This document shows, in pieces, positions 34,107-43,291 of a stretch of DNA of 64,000 bases. Position 1 is the stretch's first letter, and the number at the start of each line of letters is the position of its first letter. The DNA is from a virus. Location: IMG/VR virus record IMGVR_UViG_3300021197_001743, positions 56,039-120,038 of that record; one strand, written 5' to 3'. Position numbers and translations under genes: made by a program. A model generated the notes under the pieces. It did not search any database and was not told where the DNA came from. It was given only the letters and a program-made list of their open reading frames with translations.

Positions 34107-35228
34107 TTGGGCAAAGTAATTAAAATGGCTACAAAACCGGGAAAAATAGACATCAGTGCAATGAAAAAATTCGTCAACAAAAAAGTTGGCATGGACGTTG
34201 CTCATGATCTTCGGGAAGACAATCCCACCGAAGTAAAACAATGGATCCCTACGGGATCTAGATGGCTTGACTCTATTACAGTTAGAGGAAAGTATGGCGG
34301 AATACCCGTCGGCAAGATTACTGAAATTGCAGGTTTGAGCTCTGCTGGTAAATCTTTTATGGCTGTGCAAATAGCCGCAAATGCTCAAAAAATGGGTCAA
34401 ACAGTTGTCTATTTCGACGCTGAAAGTGCTATTGACCCTGTTTTCTTAACTAATTCTGGTGTGGATATTGATGATAACTTTCTTTATGTGCAAGCGGTAT
34501 CAGTTGAGAAGACGTTAGAGACCATTGAGGACCTTTTGTCTGAATACTCAGAGACGCAATTCTTGTTTATTTGGGATAGTATTGCTGCTACCTCATCTGA
34601 GAAGGAAATAGAATCTGATTTCAATCCCCAATCCACAATGGCAGTTAAGCCTCGCATTTTCGCAAAGGCTTTTCCTAAACTAACAATCCCTCTCGCTAAT
34701 CAACAGTGTACTCTTGTGTTGATTAACCAGTTGAAAACCAATATCACAAGCAACATTGCAGAGAAATTTACGACACCTTACGTCGCCCCCGGCGGAAAGG
34801 CAATAGAATATTTTTGTTCAATGCGTGTTTGGCTAACGAAACGTAAAGCAAAGGCAGCATATGTTACTGATGATACTGGATTGAGGGTAGGCTCTGAGGT
34901 GAAGGTCAAGATTGAGAAATCTAGATTTGGAACTGAAGGTCGCACTTGTGGCTTCAAGATACTTTGGGGAGACAAAGTTGGAATACAAGATGAAGAGTCT
35001 TGGTTAGAGGCCATAAGACTATCTGGCACCGATAGATATCGAGTTGGTGGTGGTTGGTACTACCTCACTGACTCAAAAGGCAAGGAGCATAAGTTCCGAG
35101 CCTCTGAGTGGGTCTCAAAGCTCACTGATAAAAAGTTTCGTTCGTTAGTGTTCGAAATAATGGATGAAGAGATTATCAAAAAGTTTGATACTGAGGGTAA
35201 AAACTTCTCTATTGAAGATGATAAATAA
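34107..35228 (+). CDS. RecA/UvsX-family recombinase
   Basis: 373 residues from TTG 34107. This start is chosen because AAGGAGG (34095-34101) lies 5 bases upstream; the GTG at 34101 overlaps that site and the ATG at 34125 is too far. Walker A AGLSSAGKSF (about 71-80), Walker B FLFIWDSIAA (about 150-159), the LVLINQLKTNI segment (about 208-218) and the GGKAIEYFCSMRVWL block are typical of the RecA core. The N-terminal domain is short, as in UvsX. It catalyses strand exchange in recombination-dependent replication and repair with the gp32-like protein. A strong terminator follows. Confidence 0.92.
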   Translation: MGKVIKMATKPGKIDISAMKKFVNKKVGMDVAHDLREDNPTEVKQWIPTGSRWLDSITVRGKYGGIPVGKITEIAGLSSAGKSFMAVQIAANAQKMGQTVVYFDAESAIDPVFLTNSGVDIDDNFLYVQAVSVEKTLETIEDLLSEYSETQFLFIWDSIAATSSEKEIESDFNPQSTMAVKPRIFAKAFPKLTIPLANQQCTLVLINQLKTNITSNIAEKFTTPYVAPGGKAIEYFCSMRVWLTKRKAKAAYVTDDTGLRVGSEVKVKIEKSRFGTEGRTCGFKILWGDKVGIQDEESWLEAIRLSGTDRYRVGGGWYYLTDSKGKEHKFRASEWVSKLTDKKFRSLVFEIMDEEIIKKFDTEGKNFSIEDDK

Positions 35229-35258
35229 CTAATTATTTATAACATCGTTTTTCTCCTT

Positions 35259-35300
35259 ATGCCCCTTCCTGTTTTAATATGGGAAGGGGCATTTTTATTT
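35259..35300 (+). terminator. terminator after the recombinase gene
   Basis: ATGCCCCTTCC (35259-35269) pairs with GGGAAGGGGCAT (35281-35292; one extra G) around an 11-base loop, followed by TTTTATTT. The opposite strand also reads as a hairpin but without a good T-run. Confidence 0.9.
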
Positions 35301-35338
35301 AAAATTTCTAATTAGAAACAAACAATAGGACAACAAAA

Positions 35339-36115
35339 ATGCAATTAACACCCAAAGCTTTACGTAAATTAATTCTAGAAGTCTTAAATGAAGGCTGGGC
35401 AATTACCAAATCTACCCGATTACCATCACAGGCATCAGGCGCTGGGTCTTTAAAAAAGCCAACATATATGGACACTCCAGAGAAAGCCGGCAAAGCATAT
35501 GAAGCCGTAAAGAAAGGGGTAAAACTAGAAGGTTGGGATCTCTATGCACAACTGGTAGCAGAAGCTTACAAAGCAGCCCCTAAAGAAAACCCTGAGGGAC
35601 TTAAAGGATACGACATATTTAAGGATCATATTTTAAGTCTATACCCTAAAGTGTCTTCTACATATGATGTTTCGTTTGTAGACAAGCAGCCATACGACAC
35701 TGGCGAGGAAATGGGTCAAAAAGTTAAAGACACAGGCGACCTAGAAATCTCAACACAGTTTCTACAATCTGATGATGATGAAGAAAGGATGTTAAATCTT
35801 AAGAACCGTGCTGTTCATGATTATTTCGGCCATCTCAAAGCAAGGGGACACGAAAAGCAAGGGGTTAATGCTAATTTTACTCTCCTAGGAGAGATCAAGT
35901 CCTTTAATAACCAAGCTAAAATGATACCACCAGAGGGAGTTCCTTTTCTGTTCTCAATATTGGTAGGTCAAGCAGCACATTATAATTACTATGGGTATTT
36001 CCCAGAGTTTAAGGCCACTACGTTAGATGATTTTAATCCATTCCGCCTTGGCGAAGTAAAGGGTTATAAAATAACAAAAGATAATAATTTGGAAAAGACA
36101 AATGAGACTGACTGA
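35339..36115 (+). CDS. unknown protein with LILEVLNE N-terminal signature
   Basis: 258 residues, no recognised domain. Its N-terminus, LTPKALRKLILEVLNEG, closely resembles those of the genes at 36102, 41808 and 53952, although the bodies differ. The body includes a NLKNRAVHDYFGHLKARGH segment (about 158-176) and an aromatic FLFSILVGQAAHYNYYGYFPEF block (about 202-223), suggesting a folded helical domain with conserved His residues. The shared leader could be a capsid-targeting peptide ending in a protease site. It overlaps the next gene by 14 bases. Confidence 0.65.
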   Translation: MQLTPKALRKLILEVLNEGWAITKSTRLPSQASGAGSLKKPTYMDTPEKAGKAYEAVKKGVKLEGWDLYAQLVAEAYKAAPKENPEGLKGYDIFKDHILSLYPKVSSTYDVSFVDKQPYDTGEEMGQKVKDTGDLEISTQFLQSDDDEERMLNLKNRAVHDYFGHLKARGHEKQGVNANFTLLGEIKSFNNQAKMIPPEGVPFLFSILVGQAAHYNYYGYFPEFKATTLDDFNPFRLGEVKGYKITKDNNLEKTNETD

Positions 36116-36812
36116 AGATAAATTAAAAAAAATAATTTTAGAAATACTCGAGGAAGAACAGGATGTTAAGGGGACCTACTTCACATCTTTAAATATGCTC
36201 GATGATGGTGCATTGGAAGAAGCAGAAGAATTAGAAGTAATGGTTTCAACTCCAACTGCTCCAAATGAGGAAGTAATACAGGCTTTTATGGATGGTATAG
36301 AAGAAAACCCAAGATCGGAATTCATAACCAAACTTTCTTATGATCAATTGAGAAGCAGGAAACTAGTAATAACCCTAGATAAAATGACAGGAATGGCCAC
36401 AGAACAAAATGGACATATGGGTACCGGCTGGAACAACAAGGAAGGTCATGGCGGCCGCTTAATGAACTTGATGCACTATTCTCGAGACAATCTAGGCGGA
36501 AAAACAGGTGATCACTTAGACGGCAGACTTTCCAGTGTTTATCGAAATATGGGCCTAGATAAGGTTTATAAAATAATTGATTGGGATGATGCCTACGCTC
36601 CAAAAAACTGGAACTATAGGCCGATTGATATTTTCGATCCCAAATGGTCTGCGTATGCAGATGGCTTCAGTAAAGCAAATTATCAACGTGGCAATTTGCC
36701 GAACAAAATAGTTTCAATAAATACAGAAGGCTTGACAGTAGATATCAACCCCTATGAGAAAGCCGTCCAGTATTCAAATGGGATGCCAGACATAATTTTT
36801 AGAAGATTTTAA
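36102..36812 (+). CDS. unknown protein with IILEILEE N-terminus, possibly GNAT-like
   Basis: 236 residues. The leader LTEDKLKKIILEILEEE matches that of the upstream gene. The body has LVITLDKMTGMA, SSVYRNMGLDKVYKIIDWDDAYAPKNWNY (about 147-175, in part) and ends in DIIFRRF. The YRNMGLDKVYKIIDWDDAYAP pattern recalls the C-terminal strand-helix of phage acetyltransferase-like proteins, but the acetyl-CoA loop is not evident, so this is tentative. A sigma70-type promoter follows. Confidence 0.6.
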   Translation: MRLTEDKLKKIILEILEEEQDVKGTYFTSLNMLDDGALEEAEELEVMVSTPTAPNEEVIQAFMDGIEENPRSEFITKLSYDQLRSRKLVITLDKMTGMATEQNGHMGTGWNNKEGHGGRLMNLMHYSRDNLGGKTGDHLDGRLSSVYRNMGLDKVYKIIDWDDAYAPKNWNYRPIDIFDPKWSAYADGFSKANYQRGNLPNKIVSINTEGLTVDINPYEKAVQYSNGMPDIIFRRF

Positions 36813-36822
36813 TTAAAATTAT

Positions 36823-36851
36823 TTGACAAGTTGTTCATAGTACGTTATATT
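36823..36851 (+). promoter_or_regulatory. sigma70-type promoter, flap-nuclease operon
   Basis: TTGACA (36823-36828), 17 bp, TATATT (36846-36851) in the cgTTATATTATA context. Confidence 0.88.
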
Positions 36852-36874
36852 ATAAGTATAATACAGAGGACAAG

Positions 36875-37030
36875 ATGAAAAAAATATTAATTAAACACAA
36901 GGATATCCAATTTGTGGGATATCTAATAGAAGACAAAGAGACAAAATTTATTGCTCTCAACGAAACAAAGGTGGTAACTTGGCATTATCCAAAAGCATCA
37001 TATTCTTATAAAACACTGGAGGAAAAATGA
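36875..37030 (+). CDS. 51-residue protein of unknown function
   Basis: MKKILIKHKDIQFVGYLIED... A small beta-like protein rich in Lys, Ile and Thr. It starts 24 bases after the promoter -10 box with agagga just upstream, and its TGA overlaps the ATG of the flap nuclease (ATGA), so the two are coupled. No family recognised. Confidence 0.6.
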   Translation: MKKILIKHKDIQFVGYLIEDKETKFIALNETKVVTWHYPKASYSYKTLEEK

Positions 37031-37977
37031 AAAAAGTATTATTGATTGATGGACTCAACATGTTCATCCGAAGCTATATAGTGAACCCTACTTTAGATAG
37101 ACATGGCAACCCAATCGGAGGTTGTATAGGATTTCTAAAATCACTTCAAAAGGTATGTAGGAAATTTGATCCTCAAGAAGTCATTGTGGCTTGGGATGGA
37201 CACGAAGGCTCTCAGCGCAAGAGAGCACTCAACAAGGAATACAAAGAAGGTAGAAGTCCTATACGGTTCAACCGGAGACTGATTGAGCTAGACCCCGCAG
37301 AGCAAGTAAAAAACAAAGCCTATCAACTAATCAGATTGATGGAATATCTAAACGAATTACCAATTATTCAAATCACAATTGATTTTGTTGAAGCTGATGA
37401 TGTAATCGCTTACGGTGTACAACACCCTTATTACAAAGATTGGGGCAAGGTGATTGTATCATCCGATAAAGACTTTTTTCAACTCTGTGATGATCGCACA
37501 TCTATCTACCGACCTATCCAAGATAAGATTGTTACAAAACAAAGTATTCTTGATGAGTTTAAGATTCATCCCAATAATTTTGCCCTTGCTCGAGCAATTG
37601 CTGGGGACTCATCCGATAATCTTCCGGGTGTAGCTGGGATTGGACTTAAAACGGTTGCTAAAAGATTCCCATTTTTACTTAAAGAAGAAGAATCAAGTTG
37701 TGATAAAATCATTACAAATTGCAACATGCAAACAAAAAAGCTTAAATTACATCAAAACTTGTTAGAATCAGCTGATTTGATCAAAAACAATTACAGGATT
37801 ATGCAATTGTATTCTCCTAACATAGGGGTGGTAAATAGGATATTTATTGACAACACAATACGAGATTTCGAAGCAGAATATTCGAAAATAAATTTCACTA
37901 AGATGTTGTTTTCGGATGATTGCTCATACATCAAATTTGATGAACTTACCAGAATAATGAAAAATATAAAAAGATAA
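37027..37977 (+). CDS. 5'-3' exonuclease / flap endonuclease
   Basis: 316 residues, near T4 RNase H (305). N-terminal LLIDGLNMFIRSYI carries the first metal-binding Asp. AWDGHEGSQRKRALNKEYKEGR (about 55-77) is the substrate-binding arch region. DFVEADDVIAY (about 120-130) and VIVSSDKDFFQLCDD (about 144-158) supply the acidic cluster. AIAGDSSDNLPGVAGIGLKTVAKRF (about 196-220, in part) is the helix-hairpin-helix with K+ site. It removes RNA primers and flaps, and would complement the family A polymerase at 28207, which lacks a nuclease domain. Coupled to the small gene upstream; aggaggaaaa precedes the ATG. Confidence 0.92.
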   Translation: MKKVLLIDGLNMFIRSYIVNPTLDRHGNPIGGCIGFLKSLQKVCRKFDPQEVIVAWDGHEGSQRKRALNKEYKEGRSPIRFNRRLIELDPAEQVKNKAYQLIRLMEYLNELPIIQITIDFVEADDVIAYGVQHPYYKDWGKVIVSSDKDFFQLCDDRTSIYRPIQDKIVTKQSILDEFKIHPNNFALARAIAGDSSDNLPGVAGIGLKTVAKRFPFLLKEEESSCDKIITNCNMQTKKLKLHQNLLESADLIKNNYRIMQLYSPNIGVVNRIFIDNTIRDFEAEYSKINFTKMLFSDDCSYIKFDELTRIMKNIKR

Positions 37978-37985
37978 AATATGAC

Positions 37986-38014
37986 TTGACTTGTTGACAC
38001 AAACAGGTTATATT
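37986..38014 (+). promoter_or_regulatory. sigma70-type promoter, helicase operon
   Basis: TTGACT (37986-37991), 17 bp, TATATT (38009-38014), preceded by ggT. A second TTGACA at 37994 has only a 9-bp spacer and is not used in this reading. Confidence 0.8.
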
Positions 38015-38036
38015 TATATAACACCATGGAGGACAC

Positions 38037-39395
38037 ATGACTATTAATAACGACCACGAAACTTTTTTACGCTTTGGAAAAAAATTCCAAGAAAATATGT
38101 GCCAACTTATGTTGGAAGATAGACCATTCTTTGACCAAATATCGGAGGTATTAAGAGTTGAATTTTTTGAACTCAAATACCTGCAGATTTTTGCAGATAC
38201 ATTAATAAAATACAGATCTAAATACAATACACACCCAAATCATGAAGTCATGATGGCAATACTCAGGACTGAGTTGAACCACTGCGACGATGCTGCAGCA
38301 ACACAAGTAAGAAATTACTTTGCAAGGATCATGAAATCAGAAGGTGTAGAAGAGTCAGAATATGTTAAGGATAAATCTTTAGATTTCTGTCGCAAGCAGG
38401 TTCTTAAGGGAGCAATGATGAAATCAATAAAACTTATCAAGTCTTCATCATTCGATGAGATTGAAAAGGTGATTCAGGAAGCTTTAAAATTAGGAACAGA
38501 TAACAACTTTGGGCACAATTATCACATAGACGCTCTTAAACGCTTTGAATTGATTAATCGTGCTCCAATTTCTACCGGTTGGGATCGAATGGACGAGATT
38601 GTTAAGGGTGGATTAGGTAAAAGTGAATTGGGCGTTGTTATCGCTCCAACAGGAGCCGGTAAATCTATGGTCCTTGTACACCTTGCAGCGCAAGCCCTTA
38701 AACAAGGCAAGACCGTAGTATATTACACTTTGGAATTAAAAGATACTGTGGTTGGTGGAAGATTTGACTCTTGTCTAAGTGGAATACCATTAAACGAACT
38801 CAGAGATCGCAAAGAAGAGGTTCTGGACCACATTGAGACGGTTGATGGTACACTTATTATTAAAGAGTATCCAACCAAATCAGCTTCTGTTCAAACAATA
38901 AAAAATCATATCGAGAAATTAAAGAAAAGAGGAATATATCCGGATATGGTGTTGTGTGATTACGCTGACCTCCTTCGTCCTTCGCGAAGTTCAAGCGAGA
39001 AGCGACATGAATTAGAGGAGACATATGAAGGTCTCCGAGCATTAGCTCAAATATATGAAATACCAGTGTGGACAGCTTCACAAACTAACAGAAGTGGACT
39101 GAATGCCGAGGTAATTACAATGGAAGCCATATCAGAGGCTTTTAACAAATGTTTCGTTGCGGATTTCATCTTCTCGCTGTCCCGAACAGTTCAGGATAAA
39201 GCAGCTAATAAAGGAAGATTATTCGTAGCTAAAAATAGAAATGGCCCAGACGGTTTAGTGTTCCCTACTTTTGTCGATTGGTCTGATGTTACAATCAAAG
39301 TGTTAAATAGGGAAGATAATGATATCGAGATGCCTTCTGCAAAGGATGCTCTCGAAACTCTTAGAAGAAAATATAATGAATTGAATGCGAAATAA
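38037..39395 (+). CDS. replicative DNA helicase (DnaB/gp41-like)
   Basis: 452 residues, near T4 gp41 (475). An N-terminal helical domain (residues 1-165) precedes a RecA-type motor: GVVIAPTGAGKSMVL (Walker A, about 201-215), TVVYYTLELKDT, MVLCDYADLL (Walker B, about 303-312), and the IPVWTASQTNRSG block (about 341-353). As a hexamer it would unwind ahead of the fork. No primase domain is fused and none is seen nearby. Start: ATG with ggagga. It has its own promoter 30 bases upstream and is followed, 10 bases on, by the ribonucleotide reductase. Confidence 0.9.
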   Translation: MTINNDHETFLRFGKKFQENMCQLMLEDRPFFDQISEVLRVEFFELKYLQIFADTLIKYRSKYNTHPNHEVMMAILRTELNHCDDAAATQVRNYFARIMKSEGVEESEYVKDKSLDFCRKQVLKGAMMKSIKLIKSSSFDEIEKVIQEALKLGTDNNFGHNYHIDALKRFELINRAPISTGWDRMDEIVKGGLGKSELGVVIAPTGAGKSMVLVHLAAQALKQGKTVVYYTLELKDTVVGGRFDSCLSGIPLNELRDRKEEVLDHIETVDGTLIIKEYPTKSASVQTIKNHIEKLKKRGIYPDMVLCDYADLLRPSRSSSEKRHELEETYEGLRALAQIYEIPVWTASQTNRSGLNAEVITMEAISEAFNKCFVADFIFSLSRTVQDKAANKGRLFVAKNRNGPDGLVFPTFVDWSDVTIKVLNREDNDIEMPSAKDALETLRRKYNELNAK

Positions 39396-39405
39396 GGGAA
39401 ATATT

Positions 39406-41262
39406 ATGAATTTAGAAAATAAAATTTTATCAGATGTAACAGTATACATGAAGTATGCTAGGTATTTAGAAGATCAAAATCGACGCGAGAACTGGGAAGA
39501 GTTGGTTTCTCGGAACATGGATATGCATATAAAAAAATTCCCATCTTTAGATAGGGAAATAAGAAGCGCGTATCAATATGTCTTCCAGAAGAAAGTTCTT
39601 CCTTCCATGAGAAGCATGCAGTTTGGAGGTAAACCAATTGAAGTATCTCCAAATAGAATTTTCAATTGTGCATATGCGCCTGTTGATAATTATCATGTGT
39701 TTTCTGAGATTATGTTTCTCCTCCTAGGAGGAACTGGTGTCGGATTTTCCGTCCAACACCACCATGTAGACAAGCTACCAGAAATAAGAAAGCCTTCAGC
39801 AAGAAGTCGAAGATTTCTTATTGGAGACTCAATTGAGGGTTGGGCAGACTCTATTAAGGCTCTAGTGGCTTCGTATTTTAAAGGCACTTCTCGACTACGT
39901 TTTGACTTCTCGGATATCCGTCCGAAAGGATCCAGACTAGTTACCTCCGGAGGTAAAGCTCCCGGACCTCAGCCCTTGAAAGAATGCTTAGTAAAAATTG
40001 AAGGAATATTAGATGAAAAAGAAGACGGCTCCCAACTTACTCCCATTGAAGTTCATGACATCGTCTGTTATATTGCGGACGCGGTTTTGGCTGGGGGTAT
40101 TCGTAGGGCTGCGCTCATATCTTTGTTCTCTGCTGATGACGAAGAGATGCTCGCTGCCAAAACAGGCGACTGGTGGGAACTTAACCCGCAAAGAGGAAGG
40201 GCAAACAATTCTGTTGTTCTTATGCGTCATCGCATCGATCGTGATACTTTTATGGGTATCTGGCAGCGTGTTCGCGAGTCAGGAGCAGGGGAACCCGGGT
40301 TTTACTTCTCCAACGACAAAGATTGGGGAACCAATCCCTGCTGTGAAATAGGCTTGAGGCCATATCAATTTTGCAATCTTGTTGAAGTCAATGTGAGCGA
40401 CATAAGCAATCAGGAAGAATTAGAAGAAAGAGTGGCCGCTGCAACGTTCATAGGTACCCTTCAAGCGTCTTACACGGACTTCCACTACCTAAGACCTATC
40501 TGGCAAAGAAACACTGAAAAGGATGCCCTTATTGGCGTTTCTATGACTGGTATTGCATCTGGTGGAGTACTTGGTTTGGATTTAACTACTGCTTCGTTGG
40601 TTGTTAAGAGAGAAAATAGAAGAATAGCAATGCAAATTGGAATCAAACCAGCAGCAAGAACAACCTGTGTAAAACCAGCAGGAACAACATCCTTGACCCT
40701 CGGAACATCTTCCGGAATTCATGCGTGGCATAACGACCATTATGTACGCAGAATTCGCGTAGGAAAGAACGAGGCGATCTATTCTTATCTTAAAGAAAAC
40801 ATCCCAGAGCTTATTGAAGATGATAAATTCCGACCGCACGATACGGCACTTATTAAAGTCCCACAAAAAGCTCCACAAGGGGCCATAACACGCCACGAGA
40901 GCGCTTTGGATCTCTTAAGAAGGGTAAAGGGTATTAGTGATACTTGGATCAAAGGAGGGCACCAAAGCGGGAACAACACGCACAATGTGTCTGCTACCAT
41001 CACTGTCAAGCCAAACGAATGGAAATCAGTTGGCGAGTGGATGTGGTTAAATCGCAAGTGCTACAATGGATTGTCTGTGTTGCCCCATTCAGAACACACA
41101 TATGTCCAAGCTCCTTTTACCGATTGCACGAAAGAAGAGTACGAATCTTTATTACAATCGGTAAAAAGAATAGATTTGGACCTAATTATAGAAGATCAAG
41201 ATGAAACAAATTTGTCCGGAGAAATAGCGTGTGCCGGTGGATCATCCTGTGAAATATTTTAG
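39406..41262 (+). CDS. adenosylcobalamin-dependent ribonucleoside-triphosphate reductase (class II, monomeric)
   Basis: 618 residues from ATG 39406 (aaggga just upstream; an ATG at 39385 lies inside the helicase gene). FNCAYAPVDN (with the first active-site Cys), GGTGVGFSVQ, NPCCEIGLRPYQFCNLVEVN (thiyl-radical Cys and Glu of the NxCxE type, in part) and KPAGTTSLTLGTSSGIH are the catalytic landmarks. The C-terminal CAGGSSCEIF supplies the redox Cys pair for thioredoxin. The single-chain pattern without a second subunit fits the Lactobacillus-type RTPR. It makes dNTPs without oxygen, needing host B12. ThyX (42575) and dUTPase (62845) complete a dTTP-oriented nucleotide set. Confidence 0.9.
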   Translation: MNLENKILSDVTVYMKYARYLEDQNRRENWEELVSRNMDMHIKKFPSLDREIRSAYQYVFQKKVLPSMRSMQFGGKPIEVSPNRIFNCAYAPVDNYHVFSEIMFLLLGGTGVGFSVQHHHVDKLPEIRKPSARSRRFLIGDSIEGWADSIKALVASYFKGTSRLRFDFSDIRPKGSRLVTSGGKAPGPQPLKECLVKIEGILDEKEDGSQLTPIEVHDIVCYIADAVLAGGIRRAALISLFSADDEEMLAAKTGDWWELNPQRGRANNSVVLMRHRIDRDTFMGIWQRVRESGAGEPGFYFSNDKDWGTNPCCEIGLRPYQFCNLVEVNVSDISNQEELEERVAAATFIGTLQASYTDFHYLRPIWQRNTEKDALIGVSMTGIASGGVLGLDLTTASLVVKRENRRIAMQIGIKPAARTTCVKPAGTTSLTLGTSSGIHAWHNDHYVRRIRVGKNEAIYSYLKENIPELIEDDKFRPHDTALIKVPQKAPQGAITRHESALDLLRRVKGISDTWIKGGHQSGNNTHNVSATITVKPNEWKSVGEWMWLNRKCYNGLSVLPHSEHTYVQAPFTDCTKEEYESLLQSVKRIDLDLIIEDQDETNLSGEIACAGGSSCEIF

Positions 41263-41271
41263 GAGAATAAT

Positions 41272-41460
41272 ATGAGAGAACGACTCGAAATTATAATTGA
41301 AGAACTCAAAAGTGCAATGAGTGATATCGACAAAGTGGAATCCGGTACCTATGGCTATAAAGCTGCAGCACCGAGAGCCCGAAAGGTTGCTTTAACTGCT
41401 ATAAAAGAACTGAAAGAATTGAGATCAGAAATACAAAATAAGAAAAATTCTCACGAATAA
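41272..41460 (+). CDS. Hc1-like small nucleoid protein
   Basis: 62 residues, helical, with SGTYGYKAAAPRARKVALTA followed by IKELKELRSEI: the pattern of bacterial histone H1-like Hc1 proteins (GxKAAxxRxRKxxxxLxKLxKxxR). No long Lys/Ala tail is present, only KKNSHE. It may bind DNA as a small coiled-coil. It starts 9 bases after the reductase with aggagaa. Confidence 0.6.
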   Translation: MRERLEIIIEELKSAMSDIDKVESGTYGYKAAAPRARKVALTAIKELKELRSEIQNKKNSHE

Positions 41461-41463
41461 TAC

Positions 41464-41492
41464 TTGACAACCGCCTCTTAATGTGTTATAAT
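41464..41492 (+). promoter_or_regulatory. sigma70-type promoter, GroES-like gene
   Basis: TTGACA (41464-41469), 17 bp, TATAAT (41487-41492): perfect hexamers. An ATG at 41498 would fall at the expected transcription start and so is not the gene start. Confidence 0.9.
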
Positions 41493-41536
41493 ATAATATG
41501 TTAAGAGGCGTTTGCTATATTTGTGATGGAGGAAAA

Positions 41537-41815
41537 ATGTATTTAGAGCCAAAAAATAGACACCTTCTCGTCCTTCCGATGGATGATGAAGAAAAAGAGA
41601 AAACTGTAATAGTATTGCCGGGAGATTATAAGAAACCAATTTCGCCCTATGTTACCTGCGATATATTAGGAATATCAGAAGATTGCGAAATAGGAGTTTC
41701 TATCGGCGATCGTATTGTAGTAGAAAGAAGAATGCTGCAAGAGATAAAAGCAATAGGGGAAACTAATTACCTAGTATTGGAAAATTATGTTTACGGGAGA
41801 CTAAAAGATGAATAA
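41537..41815 (+). CDS. GroES/gp31-like co-chaperonin
   Basis: 92 residues from ATG 41537 (GGAGGA at 41528-41533). MYLEPKNRHLLVLPMDDEEKEKTVIVLPGDYK reproduces the GroES opening strand and loop (PLxDRVLVKP...GGIILP). VTCDILGISEDCEIGVSIGDRIVVERRMLQEIKAIGETNYLVLENYVYGRL (quoted only for comparison in pieces: SIGDRIVVE; NYLVLENYVYGRL) corresponds to VGDKVLF...YLIVREDDILAVL. The mobile-loop region is short (PGDYKKPI). In T4, gp31 replaces GroES to fold gp23; the capsid here is gp23-like, so that is the inferred role. Confidence 0.65.
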   Translation: MYLEPKNRHLLVLPMDDEEKEKTVIVLPGDYKKPISPYVTCDILGISEDCEIGVSIGDRIVVERRMLQEIKAIGETNYLVLENYVYGRLKDE

Positions 41816-42578
41816 AGAATTATTAAAAAATATGATAAAAAAGGTTATATTAGAGAACAGACAGAAGCCTGTTTTACTTGAAGAGCCATTGAGAGAAATG
41901 GCAACGTTTGCATCAGCAAAACATAAAATAAATGAATTGATGGTACCATTTTTAGCAGTATCAGCGTTTAGATCTGAGAGAAGCTATAGAAAAAATATGG
42001 AAATGGACAGAAAAATCAGAGAAGAAATATTGAAGCCTAGTGGTTATTCTTACACAATTGTGGAAGGTGGATTCCTTGAGAAGCCTCGTGATGATCAAGG
42101 TGTCGAGATAGAAGATTCAGAAGGTACCGAGGTCAATGAAAAGACTTATTTAGTTTTTGATAAAGAAACTAGACCCGGCGGCAAGTTGAGCATGGGCTTG
42201 TTTGAATTGGGAAAAAAGATAGCAAAAGCGTCAAATCAACATAGCTTTTCCTATGGATACCCTAGAACAATTCAAGACCCTAACCAAGAAGAGCCTACAC
42301 GAGAGATGTTTATTGCCATTTATGAACCTGACGCTCAAGCCCCCGGCGATGCTCATAGAGTTAAGGAGCCATGGGCAGGGCCTTGGTCTTCATACGAAGA
42401 GATGGAACACGACGACATATATTATACCAAAGTTAGAGGTTCCAGAGGTAAATTCGCAGAACAAAAAATACAAGAAGCATTGGACATTAATCCAAAGAGC
42501 GTCTTTGAGGCCATGAAAAAAGAGCACCAAATTAAGTATTGGAAGAGCTTAAAAGAACGCTATAATAGAGGTGAATGA
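41808..42578 (+). CDS. DUF3293-like protein with VILEN N-terminal signature
   Basis: 256 residues. The leader LLKNMIKKVILENRQK belongs to the group seen at 35339, 36102 and 53952. Residues about 50-100 (PFLAVSAFRSERSYRKNMEMDR, then LKPSGYSYTIVEGGFLEK, in pieces) resemble DUF3293 proteins, where an ISAxxP segment, an N-rich helix and a GG-x-E loop occur in this order. HSFSYGYP follows. Function of that family is unknown. Overlaps both neighbours (8 and 4 bases). Confidence 0.55.
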   Translation: MNKELLKNMIKKVILENRQKPVLLEEPLREMATFASAKHKINELMVPFLAVSAFRSERSYRKNMEMDRKIREEILKPSGYSYTIVEGGFLEKPRDDQGVEIEDSEGTEVNEKTYLVFDKETRPGGKLSMGLFELGKKIAKASNQHSFSYGYPRTIQDPNQEEPTREMFIAIYEPDAQAPGDAHRVKEPWAGPWSSYEEMEHDDIYYTKVRGSRGKFAEQKIQEALDINPKSVFEAMKKEHQIKYWKSLKERYNRGE

Positions 42579-43291
42579 TGCCATATCAGAAAACGATTGA
42601 TTTATATTCTGATGGCATAGGAAAGGTTCAATATATAGACCACATGGGCACTGACCTCACGATTGTGAACAGTGCTCGTGTTTCATTTGGAGTTCAGAAG
42701 GAGGAACTAGATGATAGAGATAAAAAACTTGTTAATTACCTTGTTAAACACCGACACACGTCTACGTTCGAGCACAATGTGGTTACCTTTAAGTTTGTCG
42801 TTCCTCTTTTTGTGCGCTCTCAGCATATGCGGCACAGAACTTGGTCTTATAACGAGATTTCCAGAAGATATACAGATAAAGATCTTGCTTTTTATTGCCC
42901 AGATACATTCCGTACACAGCATAAGTCCAACAGGCAGTCTTCTAATCAAGACCAGATAGATCCTATTCTTTATCCGGACTTGTCTGACCCTAGTTTTGGA
43001 TTGTCCTGTGCGGATTATCTAAAACAACACACTAGAGCGTCGAAAGAATTGTTCGAACAATTGATGAGTGCGGGAGTTTGTAGAGAGCAAGCACGAATGG
43101 TTCTGCCGCAAAACATGTACACTGAATATTATGGAACAGTCAATTTAAATAATTTACTTAAGTTCATAGGCCTAAGGACCCATGATGGTGCCCAACAGGA
43201 GATACAAGATGTAGCCTTAGGGTGCCTAGAGATAGCAACAAACTTATGGCCGACAGCCATAGCAGCTTATAGGACGCATAAAAGTGTTTGA
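42575..43291 (+). CDS. thyX: flavin-dependent thymidylate synthase
   Basis: 238 residues. The ThyX motif R-H-R-T-W-S-Y-N-E-I-S-R-R-Y is complete (about residues 87-100), preceded by HTSTFEHNVVTFKFVVPLFVRSQHM (in part), where the conserved HxSxxEH is found. MVLPQNMYTEYYGTVNLNNLLKFIGLR (about 172-198, in part) supplies the substrate-binding Arg region. It converts dUMP to dTMP using FAD, NADPH and methylene-tetrahydrofolate. Starts within the previous stop (ATGATG); the next gene starts inside its end. Confidence 0.95.
   Translation: MMPYQKTIDLYSDGIGKVQYIDHMGTDLTIVNSARVSFGVQKEELDDRDKKLVNYLVKHRHTSTFEHNVVTFKFVVPLFVRSQHMRHRTWSYNEISRRYTDKDLAFYCPDTFRTQHKSNRQSSNQDQIDPILYPDLSDPSFGLSCADYLKQHTRASKELFEQLMSAGVCREQARMVLPQNMYTEYYGTVNLNNLLKFIGLRTHDGAQQEIQDVALGCLEIATNLWPTAIAAYRTHKSV

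Noticed and set aside
37994-38014. Second -35-like TTGACA before the helicase gene
   Set aside because: Only 9 bases to the -10 box; TTGACT at 37986 gives the standard 17-bp spacer.
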